Source: DATEOR01 sp046733475
GTDB lineage: Bacteria; Actinomycetota; Thermoleophilia; Gaiellales; Gaiellaceae
Direction of reading: 5' to 3'
Assembly (NCBI GenBank): GCA_046733475.1
Contig: JBKPPF010000018.1
Coordinates: 44,474-108,473 of the forward strand
Length of the DNA stretch: 64,000 nucleotides
Part shown: in pieces, positions 41,539-49,431 of the stretch
Position numbering within the stretch: position 1 is the first letter of the stretch
Layout of the letters: each line of letters starts with the position of its first letter
Position numbers and translations under genes: made by a program
The notes under the pieces: model-generated
The model's input: the letters and a program-made list of their open reading frames with translations, nothing else
What the model was told of the DNA's origin: nothing
Databases searched by the model: none

Positions 41539-42125
41539 CCGTGCCGGATCGAAAGATCACCTTCCCAGCCGACGAGCAGACGATCCGCTCGCTTCACGCC
41601 GGCGACTCCGTGCTCGTCGACGGCCACATCATCGGCATCCGCGACCGCACGCAGATCCGCATCTTCGACCAGGGGGTCCAGCCGCCGATGGACCTCCGCG
41701 GCGCGTTTCTCCTGCACACCGCACCGGGAGTCCGCAAGGTCGGCCCGGGAAAGTATGAGCCGGTCTCCATCGGGACGACCACGAGCGCGCGGATGGTGCG
41801 CTTCACAGAGCCGCTCGGCCGCGACTACGGGGTGCGCGCCATCTGCGGCAAGGGCGGCCTTCCCGACGAGGCGATCGAGCCCATGAAGAAGCTCGGCATG
41901 GTCTACTTCGCGATCGTCGGCGGGGCGGCGGCGCTCGAGACCACGCAGATCGAGGAGATCGAAGAGGTGGCCTGGGAAGAGCTCATGCCCGAGTGCCTCT
42001 GGAAGTTCCGCGTCAAGGATTTCGGCCCGCTCACCGTCGGCATCGACGCCCACGGCACGTCGCTCTTCCACGACGTGCAGGAGGCGGCGAAGAAGCGATT
42101 GGAGGACTTGTATGCCCGGCTTTAA
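41535..42125 (+). CDS. Class I fumarate hydratase family, beta subunit
   Basis: 196 residues. KITFPADEQTIRSLHAGDSVLVDGHIIGIRD at the N-terminus, LLHTAPGVRKVG, SIGTTTSARM and AICGKGGLPDEAIEPMKKLG are the beta-subunit signatures. It pairs with the alpha subunit to form the complete dehydratase. GTG start overlaps the alpha stop (GTGA). The end overlaps comA by 14 bases, so the hydratase and the sulfonate enzyme are translationally close. Confidence 0.9.
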   Translation: MTVPDRKITFPADEQTIRSLHAGDSVLVDGHIIGIRDRTQIRIFDQGVQPPMDLRGAFLLHTAPGVRKVGPGKYEPVSIGTTTSARMVRFTEPLGRDYGVRAICGKGGLPDEAIEPMKKLGMVYFAIVGGAAALETTQIEEIEEVAWEELMPECLWKFRVKDFGPLTVGIDAHGTSLFHDVQEAAKKRLEDLYARL

Positions 42126-42900
42126 TGGCTTTCTGGACCTTCCGGCCCGGCCCGCGAAGCCGCGCACCAAGGGCCTCACGCACGTGATCGACAAGGGCCT
42201 CAACCTGCGCGAGATCGAGGGGCTCTTCGACACCGCCGGCGACTACGTCGACATCGTCAAGCTCGGGTGGGGCACGTCGTACGTCACCCGGAACCTCGAG
42301 AAGAAGATCGCGCTCTACCGCTCGTTCGACACTCCCGTGGTCTGCGGCGGCACGCTCTTCGAGGCGGTCGTCGCGCGCGGGAAGCTCGACGAGTACCGGC
42401 GCTGGCTCGAAGAGAACCGCCTCTCGCACGTCGAGATCTCCGACGGGACGATCGACATCCCGCGCGAGCGCAAGCTCGAGCTCATCGCCGAGCTCTCCCA
42501 GGACTTCACAGTCATGTCGGAGGTCGGCTCCAAGGACTCCGAGGTCGTCTTCGCTCCCTACCAATGGGTGCAGTGGCTGAAGGAAGATCTCGAGGCCGGC
42601 GCCTGGAAGGTGATCACGGAGGCCCGCGAGGGCGGAACTGCCGGGATCTTCCGCGCCTCCGGCGACATGCGCACGGGCCTGATCGACGAGATCGTCCACG
42701 AGCTCGACCTCGCCGACATCGTCTTCGAGGCGCCGACGACGCGCTCGCAGGCCTGGTTCATCCAGAAGTACGGGCCCGACGTCAACCTCGGGAACATCCC
42801 TCCCCAGGAAGTGATCCCGCTCGAGACGCTTCGTCTCGGGCTCCGATCCGACACGCTGAAGGAGCTTCTGCTGAGTGAGCACGCAGCTCTCACGGACTGA
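42112..42900 (+). CDS. comA: Phosphosulfolactate synthase (ComA family)
   Basis: 262 residues. Family reaction: sulfite adds to phosphoenolpyruvate to give (R)-phosphosulfolactate, a precursor of sulfolactate and coenzyme M. TIM-barrel sequence with KGLTHVIDKGLNL, DYVDIVKLGWGTSYV, VCGGTLFEAVVARGKLDEY, SHVEISDGTIDIP and SEVGSKDSEVV. Its location between fumarase subunits and APS reductase supplies sulfite directly. No comB, comC or comDE is present, so the end product is open (sulfolactate, cysteate or coenzyme M). Confidence 0.88.
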   Translation: MPGFNGFLDLPARPAKPRTKGLTHVIDKGLNLREIEGLFDTAGDYVDIVKLGWGTSYVTRNLEKKIALYRSFDTPVVCGGTLFEAVVARGKLDEYRRWLEENRLSHVEISDGTIDIPRERKLELIAELSQDFTVMSEVGSKDSEVVFAPYQWVQWLKEDLEAGAWKVITEAREGGTAGIFRASGDMRTGLIDEIVHELDLADIVFEAPTTRSQAWFIQKYGPDVNLGNIPPQEVIPLETLRLGLRSDTLKELLLSEHAALTD

Positions 42901-43570
42901 CGCCCGGATGGAGGCCCTCCCGGCCGAGGACGTTCTGGTCTGGGCGGCCGAGGAGTTCGGCGACCGGCTTTGCCTCAGCTGCTCCTGGCAGAAGCAGTCG
43001 TCCGTGCTCGTGCACATGGCGTCCGAGCTCGGGCTCGACATGGACGTGGTCGAGCTCGACACGCACCTCTTCTTCAAGGAGACCTACGAGACCCGCGAGC
43101 GCATCGTCGAGCGCTACGGGCTCACGCTGATCCGGCCCGAGGTGCTCACGATCGCCGAGCAGCACAAGCGCGAGGGGCCGAACCTCTGGGAGTCGAATCC
43201 GGACCGCTGCTGCCATATCCGGAAGGTTGAGCCGCTGATCGAGACGCTGCGCCCATACGATGCATGGGTCTCAGGCATCCGGCGCGACCAGTCGCCCTCG
43301 CGGGCGGCCGCCCGGAAGGTCGAGCGTTCCGAGCGGTACGGCGTCTGGAAGGTCCAGCCGCTGGCCGACTGGAGCGAGGAAGACGTCTGGGCGTACATCA
43401 TGGCGAACGACATTCCGTACAACCCCCTCCACGATGCGGGCTACCGCTCGATCGGGTGCATGCCCTGCACACGGCCGACGCGGCCCGACGAGGAGGAACG
43501 GGCCGGCCGCTGGGCCGGGTCCGACAAGCTGGAGTGTGGCATTCATCTCGGAGAAGAAAGGAACACATGA
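42875..43570 (+). CDS. cysH: Assimilatory APS reductase (CysH, iron-sulfur type)
   Basis: 231 residues. Reduces adenylyl sulfate to sulfite. Adenylyl-binding region CLSCSWQKQSSVLVHMA, and a 4Fe-4S cluster set of cysteines: CCHIRKVEPL and GCMPCTRP, which mark APS-reducing enzymes rather than PAPS reductases. The C-terminal catalytic ECGIHLGEE is present. GTG 42875 overlaps comA by 26 bases; ATG 42908 is a shorter option. No sulfite reductase follows, leaving ComA as the only visible sulfite consumer. Confidence 0.93.
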   Translation: MSTQLSRTDARMEALPAEDVLVWAAEEFGDRLCLSCSWQKQSSVLVHMASELGLDMDVVELDTHLFFKETYETRERIVERYGLTLIRPEVLTIAEQHKREGPNLWESNPDRCCHIRKVEPLIETLRPYDAWVSGIRRDQSPSRAAARKVERSERYGVWKVQPLADWSEEDVWAYIMANDIPYNPLHDAGYRSIGCMPCTRPTRPDEEERAGRWAGSDKLECGIHLGEERNT

Positions 43571-44166
43571 CGGAACACATCTATGGCCACGAGCACCCTG
43601 AATCGGGCGAGACGCGCGGAGGCGGCTTTTGCCTCTGGTTCACAGGTCTCTCCGGTTCGGGCAAGACGACGATCGCGCACCTCGTGGGCCCTGAGCTCGA
43701 CCGGCGCGGCGCGATCGTGGAGTACCTCGACGGCGACACCGTTCGCACTCACCTCTCCAAGGGCCTCGGCTTCTCGAAGGAGGACCGCGACACGAACATC
43801 GAGCGCATCGGCTGGGTCGCCTCGCGACTCGTCCGCCACGGCGCCGCCGTCATCTGCGCGGCCATCTCCCCGTACGAGGAGACGAGGAGCAAGGCGCGCG
43901 ACATGGTGCAGGAGCAGGGCGCGTTCGTCGAGGTGTTCGTCCGCGCCTCGGTCGAGGAGTGCGCGCGCCGCGACGTGAAGGGTCTCTACGAGAAGGCCTT
44001 CGCCGGGGAGATCAAGGGCTTCACCGGCGTCGACGACCCCTACGAGGAGCCCGCGAACGCCGAGATCGTCATCGACACCGAGGGCCAGTTGCCCGAGGAG
44101 AGCGCGCAGGCCGTCATCGCGAAGCTCGAGGAGCTGCGCCTCGTGCCGGCCGGGGTGAACGCGTGA
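43567..44166 (+). CDS. cysC: Adenylylsulfate kinase (CysC)
   Basis: 199 residues. Phosphorylates APS to PAPS. P-loop GLSGSGKTTIAH, DGDTVRTHLSKGLGFSKEDRDTNIERI, and AISPYEETRSKARDM, plus the lid region KGLYEKAFAGEIKGFTGVDDPYE. Since the APS reductase upstream does not need PAPS, this kinase most likely serves sulfotransferases. ATG overlaps the cysH stop (ATGA). Confidence 0.95.
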   Translation: MTEHIYGHEHPESGETRGGGFCLWFTGLSGSGKTTIAHLVGPELDRRGAIVEYLDGDTVRTHLSKGLGFSKEDRDTNIERIGWVASRLVRHGAAVICAAISPYEETRSKARDMVQEQGAFVEVFVRASVEECARRDVKGLYEKAFAGEIKGFTGVDDPYEEPANAEIVIDTEGQLPEESAQAVIAKLEELRLVPAGVNA

Positions 44167-45302
44167 GCACCGTGACCGCCGACCAGCTGATCAAGCCGCA
44201 CGGCGGCGAGCTCGTCGATCGGATGGGCGAGCGGGCCGACGACCTCGAGTCCCTCGACAGCGTCCGGCTCTCGCCGCGTGAGCTGGCCGATCTCGACATG
44301 CTCGCCTCGGGCGCTCTCTCGCCACTCACAGGCTTCATGTCGTCGGCCGACTACGAGCGCGTCGTCGAGGACATGCGCCTTGCCGGCGGCCTGGCGTGGG
44401 CGCTGCCCGTCTGCCTGGCGGTCGAGAACGAGCCGAGCGGAGATCGGATCGCGCTCGCGGACGAGAACGGCCGGCCGCTCGCCGTCCTCGAGGTCGAGGA
44501 GGTCTACGCCTACGACAAGGAGCGTGAGGCCGAGCGCTGCTTTCGGACGACTGACGACGCTCATCCCGGTGTGGCACGCCTCTATGGCCAGCCGGATCGC
44601 TACGTCGCCGGGCCGGTGACCGTCTTCGAGCGGCAGGAGCCGTCCTTCCCCGAGCTGCACAAGGACCCGCGCGACACGCGGGGGCTCTTCGCCGAGCGAG
44701 GCTGGAAGCGGGTGGTCGGGTTCCAGACCCGCAACCCGATCCACCGTGCGCACGAGTACCTGACCAAGTGCGCGCTCGAGACCGTGGACGGGCTGCTCAT
44801 CCATCCGCTCGTCGGCGAGACGAAGTCGGACGACGTGCCAGCCGCCACGCGCGTGAAGGCCTACGAGGTCCTCATCGACGGCTACTACCCGCGCGGCCGC
44901 GTCGTCGTCTCGGCCTTTCCGGCCGCGATGCGCTACGCCGGCCCGCGGGAGGCGATCTGGCACGCGATCTGCCGCAAGAACTACGGCTGCTCGCACTTCA
45001 TCGTCGGCCGCGACCACGCGGGTGTCGGGGATTACTACGGCACCTACGATGCGCAGCTCATCTTCGACGAGTTCGAGCCGCACGAGCTCGACATCGAGCC
45101 GATGTTCTTCGAGCACTCCTTCTGGTGCAAGGCCTGCGGCCAGATGGCGACGCCGAAGACGTGCCCGCACTCGGGCGACGACCATGTGTTCCTGTCGGGG
45201 ACGAAGGTGCGCGAGCTGCTCTCGCAGGGCGAGCTTCCGCCCGCGGAGTTCTCCCGCCCCGAAGTCGCTGAGATCCTCATCGAGGCCTACCGCAACAGCT
45301 AG
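44163..45302 (+). CDS. sat: Sulfate adenylyltransferase (ATP sulfurylase)
   Basis: 379 residues, the homo-oligomeric Sat type. Makes APS from sulfate and ATP. Nucleotide-binding motifs FQTRNPIHRAHEYL and IVGRDHAGVGDYYG; AFPAAMRYAGPREAIWHA; and a C-terminal zinc-like set (WCKACGQMATPKTCPH). GTG overlaps the cysC stop (GTGA). It closes the sulfate operon; no terminator hairpin is obvious after it. Confidence 0.96.
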   Translation: MSTVTADQLIKPHGGELVDRMGERADDLESLDSVRLSPRELADLDMLASGALSPLTGFMSSADYERVVEDMRLAGGLAWALPVCLAVENEPSGDRIALADENGRPLAVLEVEEVYAYDKEREAERCFRTTDDAHPGVARLYGQPDRYVAGPVTVFERQEPSFPELHKDPRDTRGLFAERGWKRVVGFQTRNPIHRAHEYLTKCALETVDGLLIHPLVGETKSDDVPAATRVKAYEVLIDGYYPRGRVVVSAFPAAMRYAGPREAIWHAICRKNYGCSHFIVGRDHAGVGDYYGTYDAQLIFDEFEPHELDIEPMFFEHSFWCKACGQMATPKTCPHSGDDHVFLSGTKVRELLSQGELPPAEFSRPEVAEILIEAYRNS

Positions 45303-45306
45303 CCCG

Positions 45307-45312
45307 TAGCAT
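45307..45312 (+). promoter_or_regulatory. -10 box (TAGCAT)
   Basis: TAGCAT ends 9 bases before GTG 45322, 5 bases after the sat stop codon. Confidence 0.35.
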
Positions 45313-45321
45313 CCGCATTGA

Positions 45322-45984
45322 GTGGGGCGGACTGCGCTGATCGTGCTTGCCGTGGCGCTCCTTGTCGGGAGCGCCGCGGCCTTCACGCGGACCGAGCGCC
45401 TCAAGCTCGCGGCCTCGCCCGTGGCGAAGCCGCAGTTCGAGCGCCATCTCTCGCCCACCTGCGGGTGCACGCATGCGACCTCGACGCTGTCGCTGCTGCT
45501 CCGTCGCCCCGAGCGTCTGGACGTCTCGGTGGTCGACTCGGACGGAGCTCACGTCGCCACCCTTGCGGACGCGCAGGACTCGAAGGCCGGCCGCGTCTCT
45601 TACGAATGGGACGGCCGCGGGGACGACGGCGAGGTCGTCCCGGACGGGCTCTACCGCCTCAAGGTGCGGCTCGAGCACGACCGCCGCACGATCCTGCTCC
45701 CAAAGACGGTTCTGGTGGATTCGACGCCGCCCCAGGTACGAGTCCTCGAGGCGGTGACGACGGACGACGGCGTCGCGGTGCGCTACCGGGTGAACGAGGG
45801 CGTACGGATGCACCTGCTCCTCGACGGCAAGAAGGTGGCGCGTGACAGGAAGCGCACCGAGGGCATCGGGCGCCTCATTTGGCAGCCGCCCGGGATCGCC
45901 CCTACGAGCGGGCTGACTCTCGTCGCCGTCGACAAGGCGGGCAACCGGTCGGAGCCCGTGCCCGTCTCCGTGGCCACTCCCTAG
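45322..45984 (+). CDS. Secreted protein with FlgD-type Ig domain
   Basis: 220 residues. Signal peptide (RTALIVLAVALLVGSAAAF), a short linker with a CGC triad (SPTCGCTHA), then a beta-sandwich domain with the FlgD_ig signature VSYEWDGRGDDGEVVPDGLYRLKV, and a second strand-rich half (VDSTPPQVRVLEAV onward, ending NRSEPVPVSV). Similar repeats occur at the C-terminus of the phosphodiester glycosidase at 23985. Probably an extracellular carbohydrate- or wall-associated protein. Its stop shares CTAG with the convergent O-antigen ligase gene. Confidence 0.7.
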   Translation: MGRTALIVLAVALLVGSAAAFTRTERLKLAASPVAKPQFERHLSPTCGCTHATSTLSLLLRRPERLDVSVVDSDGAHVATLADAQDSKAGRVSYEWDGRGDDGEVVPDGLYRLKVRLEHDRRTILLPKTVLVDSTPPQVRVLEAVTTDDGVAVRYRVNEGVRMHLLLDGKKVARDRKRTEGIGRLIWQPPGIAPTSGLTLVAVDKAGNRSEPVPVSVATP

Positions 45985-47426
45985 GCCAGCCCGGCGGACC
46001 TCGCCGGCAGGAAGGTCAGCGCCGCGGCCGCCACCCCCGCGATTCCCCACACGAACGGATCCTCGAAGAAGCCGCCGTAGAAGAGGGACTGGACGACGAG
46101 TGCGGTGAGACAGCCGGCGAGCGCGAGGCCGAGCGCCCGGTAGCGGCGCCACGCCTCGAGGATTGCGCGCCCGAGAGCCGCGAGGAAGACGAGATACGCG
46201 ATGAATCCGATCGTTCCGACCTCGGCGGCGACGGTGAGCGGAGTCGTGTGCGAGACGTTCTTGCTCTTCTGCCTGCGCGCGTCCTCTTCCTGGCGGCTCA
46301 TGAGCGGCTGCGAGCCGATGCCCACGCCGACGACCGGGTGGGCGGCGTAGACCGGCCATGTCACGTTCAGGAGCGGGATCCGGTCGCTCGTCACCTGACG
46401 GGCCGAGTCCCCGCCGCCTTCGGCGAAGACGACGACTCCCGCCGCGAGGACCAGCGCCGCGGAGACGCCCAGGACCACGCGCCGGGTCAGCTTGTCGCCG
46501 GCGAGAAGCGCTACGACGAGCACGCCGCAGAAGAGCGAGACGAAGCTCGTCTGCGAGTAGGAGAAGTAGAGTCCCAGCGTGAGCAGGCCGAGCACCGGAA
46601 GGCCGACCGCGGGCCGCACCCGTCCGAGCCAGAGCCCGGTGAGGAGCACGACGATCCCGAGGACGAGGTGGCGGCCGTAGACGCTCGGGTCCTGGAAGAC
46701 CGACGTCACCCGGAAGAACGCGGAGTAGGCGTTCGTGAGCTGGACGTCCTGCTTGGCGAGGATCTCGGTATGCGACCAGGCCTGGTAGACGCCGATGGCG
46801 GCATAGAGCGAGGTCACGGCCACGAGGGCGGTCGCCAGCGCGCGCCACGTCCAGTCTCGCGTCCGCGTGAGCGCCAGGATCGAGAGCAGCACCACGAACG
46901 GGAGGTAGAAGAAGACGAGCTCGATCGTCCCTGCGCGCAGATCTTTCGTCCAGAGCAGCGAGATCCCAGAGAATGCGACGAGCGCCGAGGTGGGCCCGGC
47001 GATCAGGTACGGGACAGCCGGGAACTCGCCGCCCCTGATGACGCGATAGGCGAGCGCCGCCGCAGCCGCCGCGAGCACGACGTAGAGGGGGAGCAGCAGG
47101 AAGGCCTCCTGGCTCCCGAGCCCGACCGAGAGGCGGAACGGCGCGACGACGAGGAGCGCCACCGGTGCCGCGGCGGGGTAGCGGACGAAGACCGCGGCGA
47201 GGGCGAGTCCGAAGAGCATCGCGAAGGCGAGCGCCCCGAGCCTCGTCGCGGAGCCCGTCAGAAGGCTGGGTGCGTCCGGGACGAGGGCGTACGCGAGCCC
47301 GGCCTCAGCCGTGACCAGAGCCGCGAGCCCGCCGAAGAAGAGCAGGCGCTCGCGGGCGAGCAGGAGTCCACAGGCTCCGAAGACCCCCACCACCGCTGCG
47401 GCGTGTGCCAGGGCCTCGTGCTCCAC
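45981..47426 (-). CDS. O-antigen ligase / Wzy-like polymerase
   Basis: 481 residues, about twelve spans. The Wzy_C signature region lies in the large loop (SYSQTSFVSLFCGVLVVALL before it, then NVTWPVYAAHPVVGVGIGSQ and NVSHTTPLTVAAEVGTIGFIAYL). The HPVxGxGxG and H-T/N-x-x-L elements are typical of O-antigen ligases and polymerases. It would polymerise or ligate the repeat unit made by the nearby enzymes. GTG start 4 bases after the stop of the sulfotransferase-glycosyltransferase gene, so they share a transcript. Confidence 0.85.
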   Translation of the reverse strand: MEHEALAHAAAVVGVFGACGLLLARERLLFFGGLAALVTAEAGLAYALVPDAPSLLTGSATRLGALAFAMLFGLALAAVFVRYPAAAPVALLVVAPFRLSVGLGSQEAFLLLPLYVVLAAAAAALAYRVIRGGEFPAVPYLIAGPTSALVAFSGISLLWTKDLRAGTIELVFFYLPFVVLLSILALTRTRDWTWRALATALVAVTSLYAAIGVYQAWSHTEILAKQDVQLTNAYSAFFRVTSVFQDPSVYGRHLVLGIVVLLTGLWLGRVRPAVGLPVLGLLTLGLYFSYSQTSFVSLFCGVLVVALLAGDKLTRRVVLGVSAALVLAAGVVVFAEGGGDSARQVTSDRIPLLNVTWPVYAAHPVVGVGIGSQPLMSRQEEDARRQKSKNVSHTTPLTVAAEVGTIGFIAYLVFLAALGRAILEAWRRYRALGLALAGCLTALVVQSLFYGGFFEDPFVWGIAGVAAAALTFLPARSAGLA

Positions 47427-47430
47427 GACG

Positions 47431-49311
47431 TCAGGCGGTCAGCTGGCGGATGAGCCGCGCGCCGAAGTCGCCCCGTTTGGCAGCCATCTCGGGGAGGACG
47501 GTGGAGCGGACGTGCTCGATGACATGGACTCCCTCCGGCGCCTCGACGGAAATGACGTCCTCGGGGGCGTCCGCGCCGTGGGCGAGGGAGTTGAAGACTT
47601 CCCACTCGCGCCGCTTCCTGCGCGTGCGCGCGCTCTGGCCGAAGTCCGTGTGCGACCAGTGCGAGAACTCGTCCGCGTCGAGTCGCTTCAGCTCGATGCA
47701 CGACCAGTCGGGGAGGACGAGAGTGGGCAAGGTCGCGGGCCAGAGCGGCTGCTCCCACTCCATCGCTTTGACGAAGCTGTAGCCCGGCCGGTTAGGCCAC
47801 GCCCAGGGCTCCGTGTTCGACATGCCGACGTCGAGGAAGGCGCGCTGTTCGTCGACGACATAGAGCGGGTAGCGCGGGATCTTCACCACGACCTGGTCCG
47901 CCTCCAGCTGCCACGCGAGGTCGCGGAGGACGCCGACGGCCGCGTCCGTGAGCACCATGTCCGCATCCCACTTGAGCGCATAGCCCGTGCGCACCTGCGC
48001 GAACGACCAGTTGTAGAAGTAGACGAGGCTGTGCACCGACTCGGGAGGAGTCCCGAGGTGCTCCTCGCCGCAGCGCGCGACCGAGAAGGGATAGGAATGC
48101 ACCTCGAGGCGCTCGGCGGCGCCGCACTCCTCGGCCACGCGGCGCGAGACCTCGGCCGTGCCGTCCGTCGACCCGTTGTCGACGAGTACGATCCGCTCGA
48201 CAGCGCGGAGCAGGGGTGGCAAGACCCAGGGCAGCGGGTCGGCCTCGTTCTTGGCCCGGACGACGGCGGTGAAGCCCGGAGTCGTATCGGCCTCCGACCA
48301 GCCCCAGACGACGTTGAAGTCGGTGTGGTTCTCGAGATTCGTGAGGATCGGGGAGTTCGTGTGCCCGACCTGGCGCGAGGATCGGTTCTCGAGCCGTTCC
48401 TCCAGGAACTGCACTCGCCGTGCGACCTGGTAGAGCTGCCCGATGCGGGCGTGCTTGTCGATCGTGTCCTTGATGATCGGGAGCAGGGGAGCCACCTGCC
48501 CGCTCCATTTCCTCATGCCGGCGGTGTCCGCGGTGGGAGCAACCGGCTCGTAGCCGTAGCGCTCGAAGTCCTCCGCATAGTGGCCATTCAGGGCGGCCGC
48601 AGCCTCCTCGTCGAACGCGGCGGGAGGCAGCGGGACCGGCGTGCGGTTCTCTTGGCGCTGCTCTGTCGGCCAGTTCGTCGCGCCGACATGCTCCCGCAGG
48701 AGAGCCAGGATCTCGTCGAGCTTTTCGAGCCGCCCCACGTGCTCGATCGGCAGACGGTCGAGGAGCTCGCTCTGGATCGCCCAGTGGACGTCCACCGCCT
48801 CGGCGGCCGCGACCGCGGCGGCAAAGCGGCGAAAGTCCTCGACCATGTCCTCGGGCTGCTCGGGGATGCCCGGGAACCAGGGCTCCTCCCAGAACATCTC
48901 GAAGAAGCGTGGCTCCCGGAAGAGCAGCTTCGACTGCCAGCCGGACCAGAGTCGCGTCGACGGGTTCCGTACGACCGAGAACCGGAACCAACCGTCCTCC
49001 GTGAGGATCCGATCGCGTTCCTCGCCCTCGTAGTCGGCGAGCCGATAGCCGGGGCCCCAGAGGTTCATGTCGTGGACGGTCAGGGACGTCGAGACGCCTG
49101 GGAGCATCGAGTGCTCGAAGAGGTCGGAGGGCAGGCCGGCCACCTCGGCGAGGATCCAGCCGATCGTCGTCCAGCCGGCCTTGGGAACCGGGAGGTAGAG
49201 GACGCGCTGCTCGGCGAGGACGATAGTCCTCTGCTCGATGTGGTTGGGAAAACGCTCTTCTGGCTCGGCGACGAGCGCCGAGGCGTCAGGCGCCTCCAGT
49301 CGTTCGGTCAC
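47431..49311 (-). CDS. Sulfotransferase-glycosyltransferase (GT2) fusion protein
   Basis: 626 residues, two enzyme domains. Residues about 25-260 are a Sulfotransfer_2-like domain: RVLYLPVPKAGWTTIGWIL (PAPS 5'-phosphosulfate loop), FRFSVVRNPSTRLWSGW (3'-phosphate site), DVHWAIQSELLDRL and ALNGHYAEDFERYGY. A helical linker (LYQVARRVQFLEERLENRS) follows. Residues about 325-600 are a GT-A glycosyltransferase 2 domain: FTAVVRAKNEADPLPWVLPP, VLVDNGSTDGT and LKWDADM with the DxD. Start GTG 49311 has GGGAGG 5 bases upstream. It could add a sugar and sulfate to the same glycan. Confidence 0.8.
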   Translation of the reverse strand: MTERLEAPDASALVAEPEERFPNHIEQRTIVLAEQRVLYLPVPKAGWTTIGWILAEVAGLPSDLFEHSMLPGVSTSLTVHDMNLWGPGYRLADYEGEERDRILTEDGWFRFSVVRNPSTRLWSGWQSKLLFREPRFFEMFWEEPWFPGIPEQPEDMVEDFRRFAAAVAAAEAVDVHWAIQSELLDRLPIEHVGRLEKLDEILALLREHVGATNWPTEQRQENRTPVPLPPAAFDEEAAAALNGHYAEDFERYGYEPVAPTADTAGMRKWSGQVAPLLPIIKDTIDKHARIGQLYQVARRVQFLEERLENRSSRQVGHTNSPILTNLENHTDFNVVWGWSEADTTPGFTAVVRAKNEADPLPWVLPPLLRAVERIVLVDNGSTDGTAEVSRRVAEECGAAERLEVHSYPFSVARCGEEHLGTPPESVHSLVYFYNWSFAQVRTGYALKWDADMVLTDAAVGVLRDLAWQLEADQVVVKIPRYPLYVVDEQRAFLDVGMSNTEPWAWPNRPGYSFVKAMEWEQPLWPATLPTLVLPDWSCIELKRLDADEFSHWSHTDFGQSARTRRKRREWEVFNSLAHGADAPEDVISVEAPEGVHVIEHVRSTVLPEMAAKRGDFGARLIRQLTA

Positions 49312-49339
49312 GCTCACCTCCCGAGGGTTCCGGCGACGC

Positions 49340-49345
49340 AGTCTA
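49340..49345 (-). promoter_or_regulatory. -10 box (TAGACT), leadered
   Basis: TAGACT on the minus strand, 28 bases before GTG 49311. A leader of about 20 bases contains GGGAGG, so this is a conventional transcript rather than a leaderless one. Confidence 0.4.
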
Positions 49346-49409
49346 CGCAAGCCGACCGGGCCGACCCTTGAGGTAGGCGCCTAGCCGAGCCAGCCCAAGG
49401 TCCTCTCGA

Positions 49410-49415
49410 TAACCT
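49410..49415 (+). promoter_or_regulatory. Candidate -10 box (TAACCT)
   Basis: TAACCT lies 16 bases before ATG 49432 and would give a leader of about 9 bases with no ribosome site. Confidence 0.3.
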
Positions 49416-49431
49416 TCCGAACCGGCAGCCA

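Noticed and set aside
45879..47453. Plus-strand open frame of 524 codons opposite the O-antigen ligase
   Set aside because: Arg/Glu/Asp-rich antisense shadow; the minus-strand frame has twelve spans and family motifs.
47311..49371. Plus-strand open frame of 686 codons opposite the fusion sulfotransferase
   Set aside because: Antisense shadow; the opposite strand carries PAPS and DxD motifs and a proper ribosome site.
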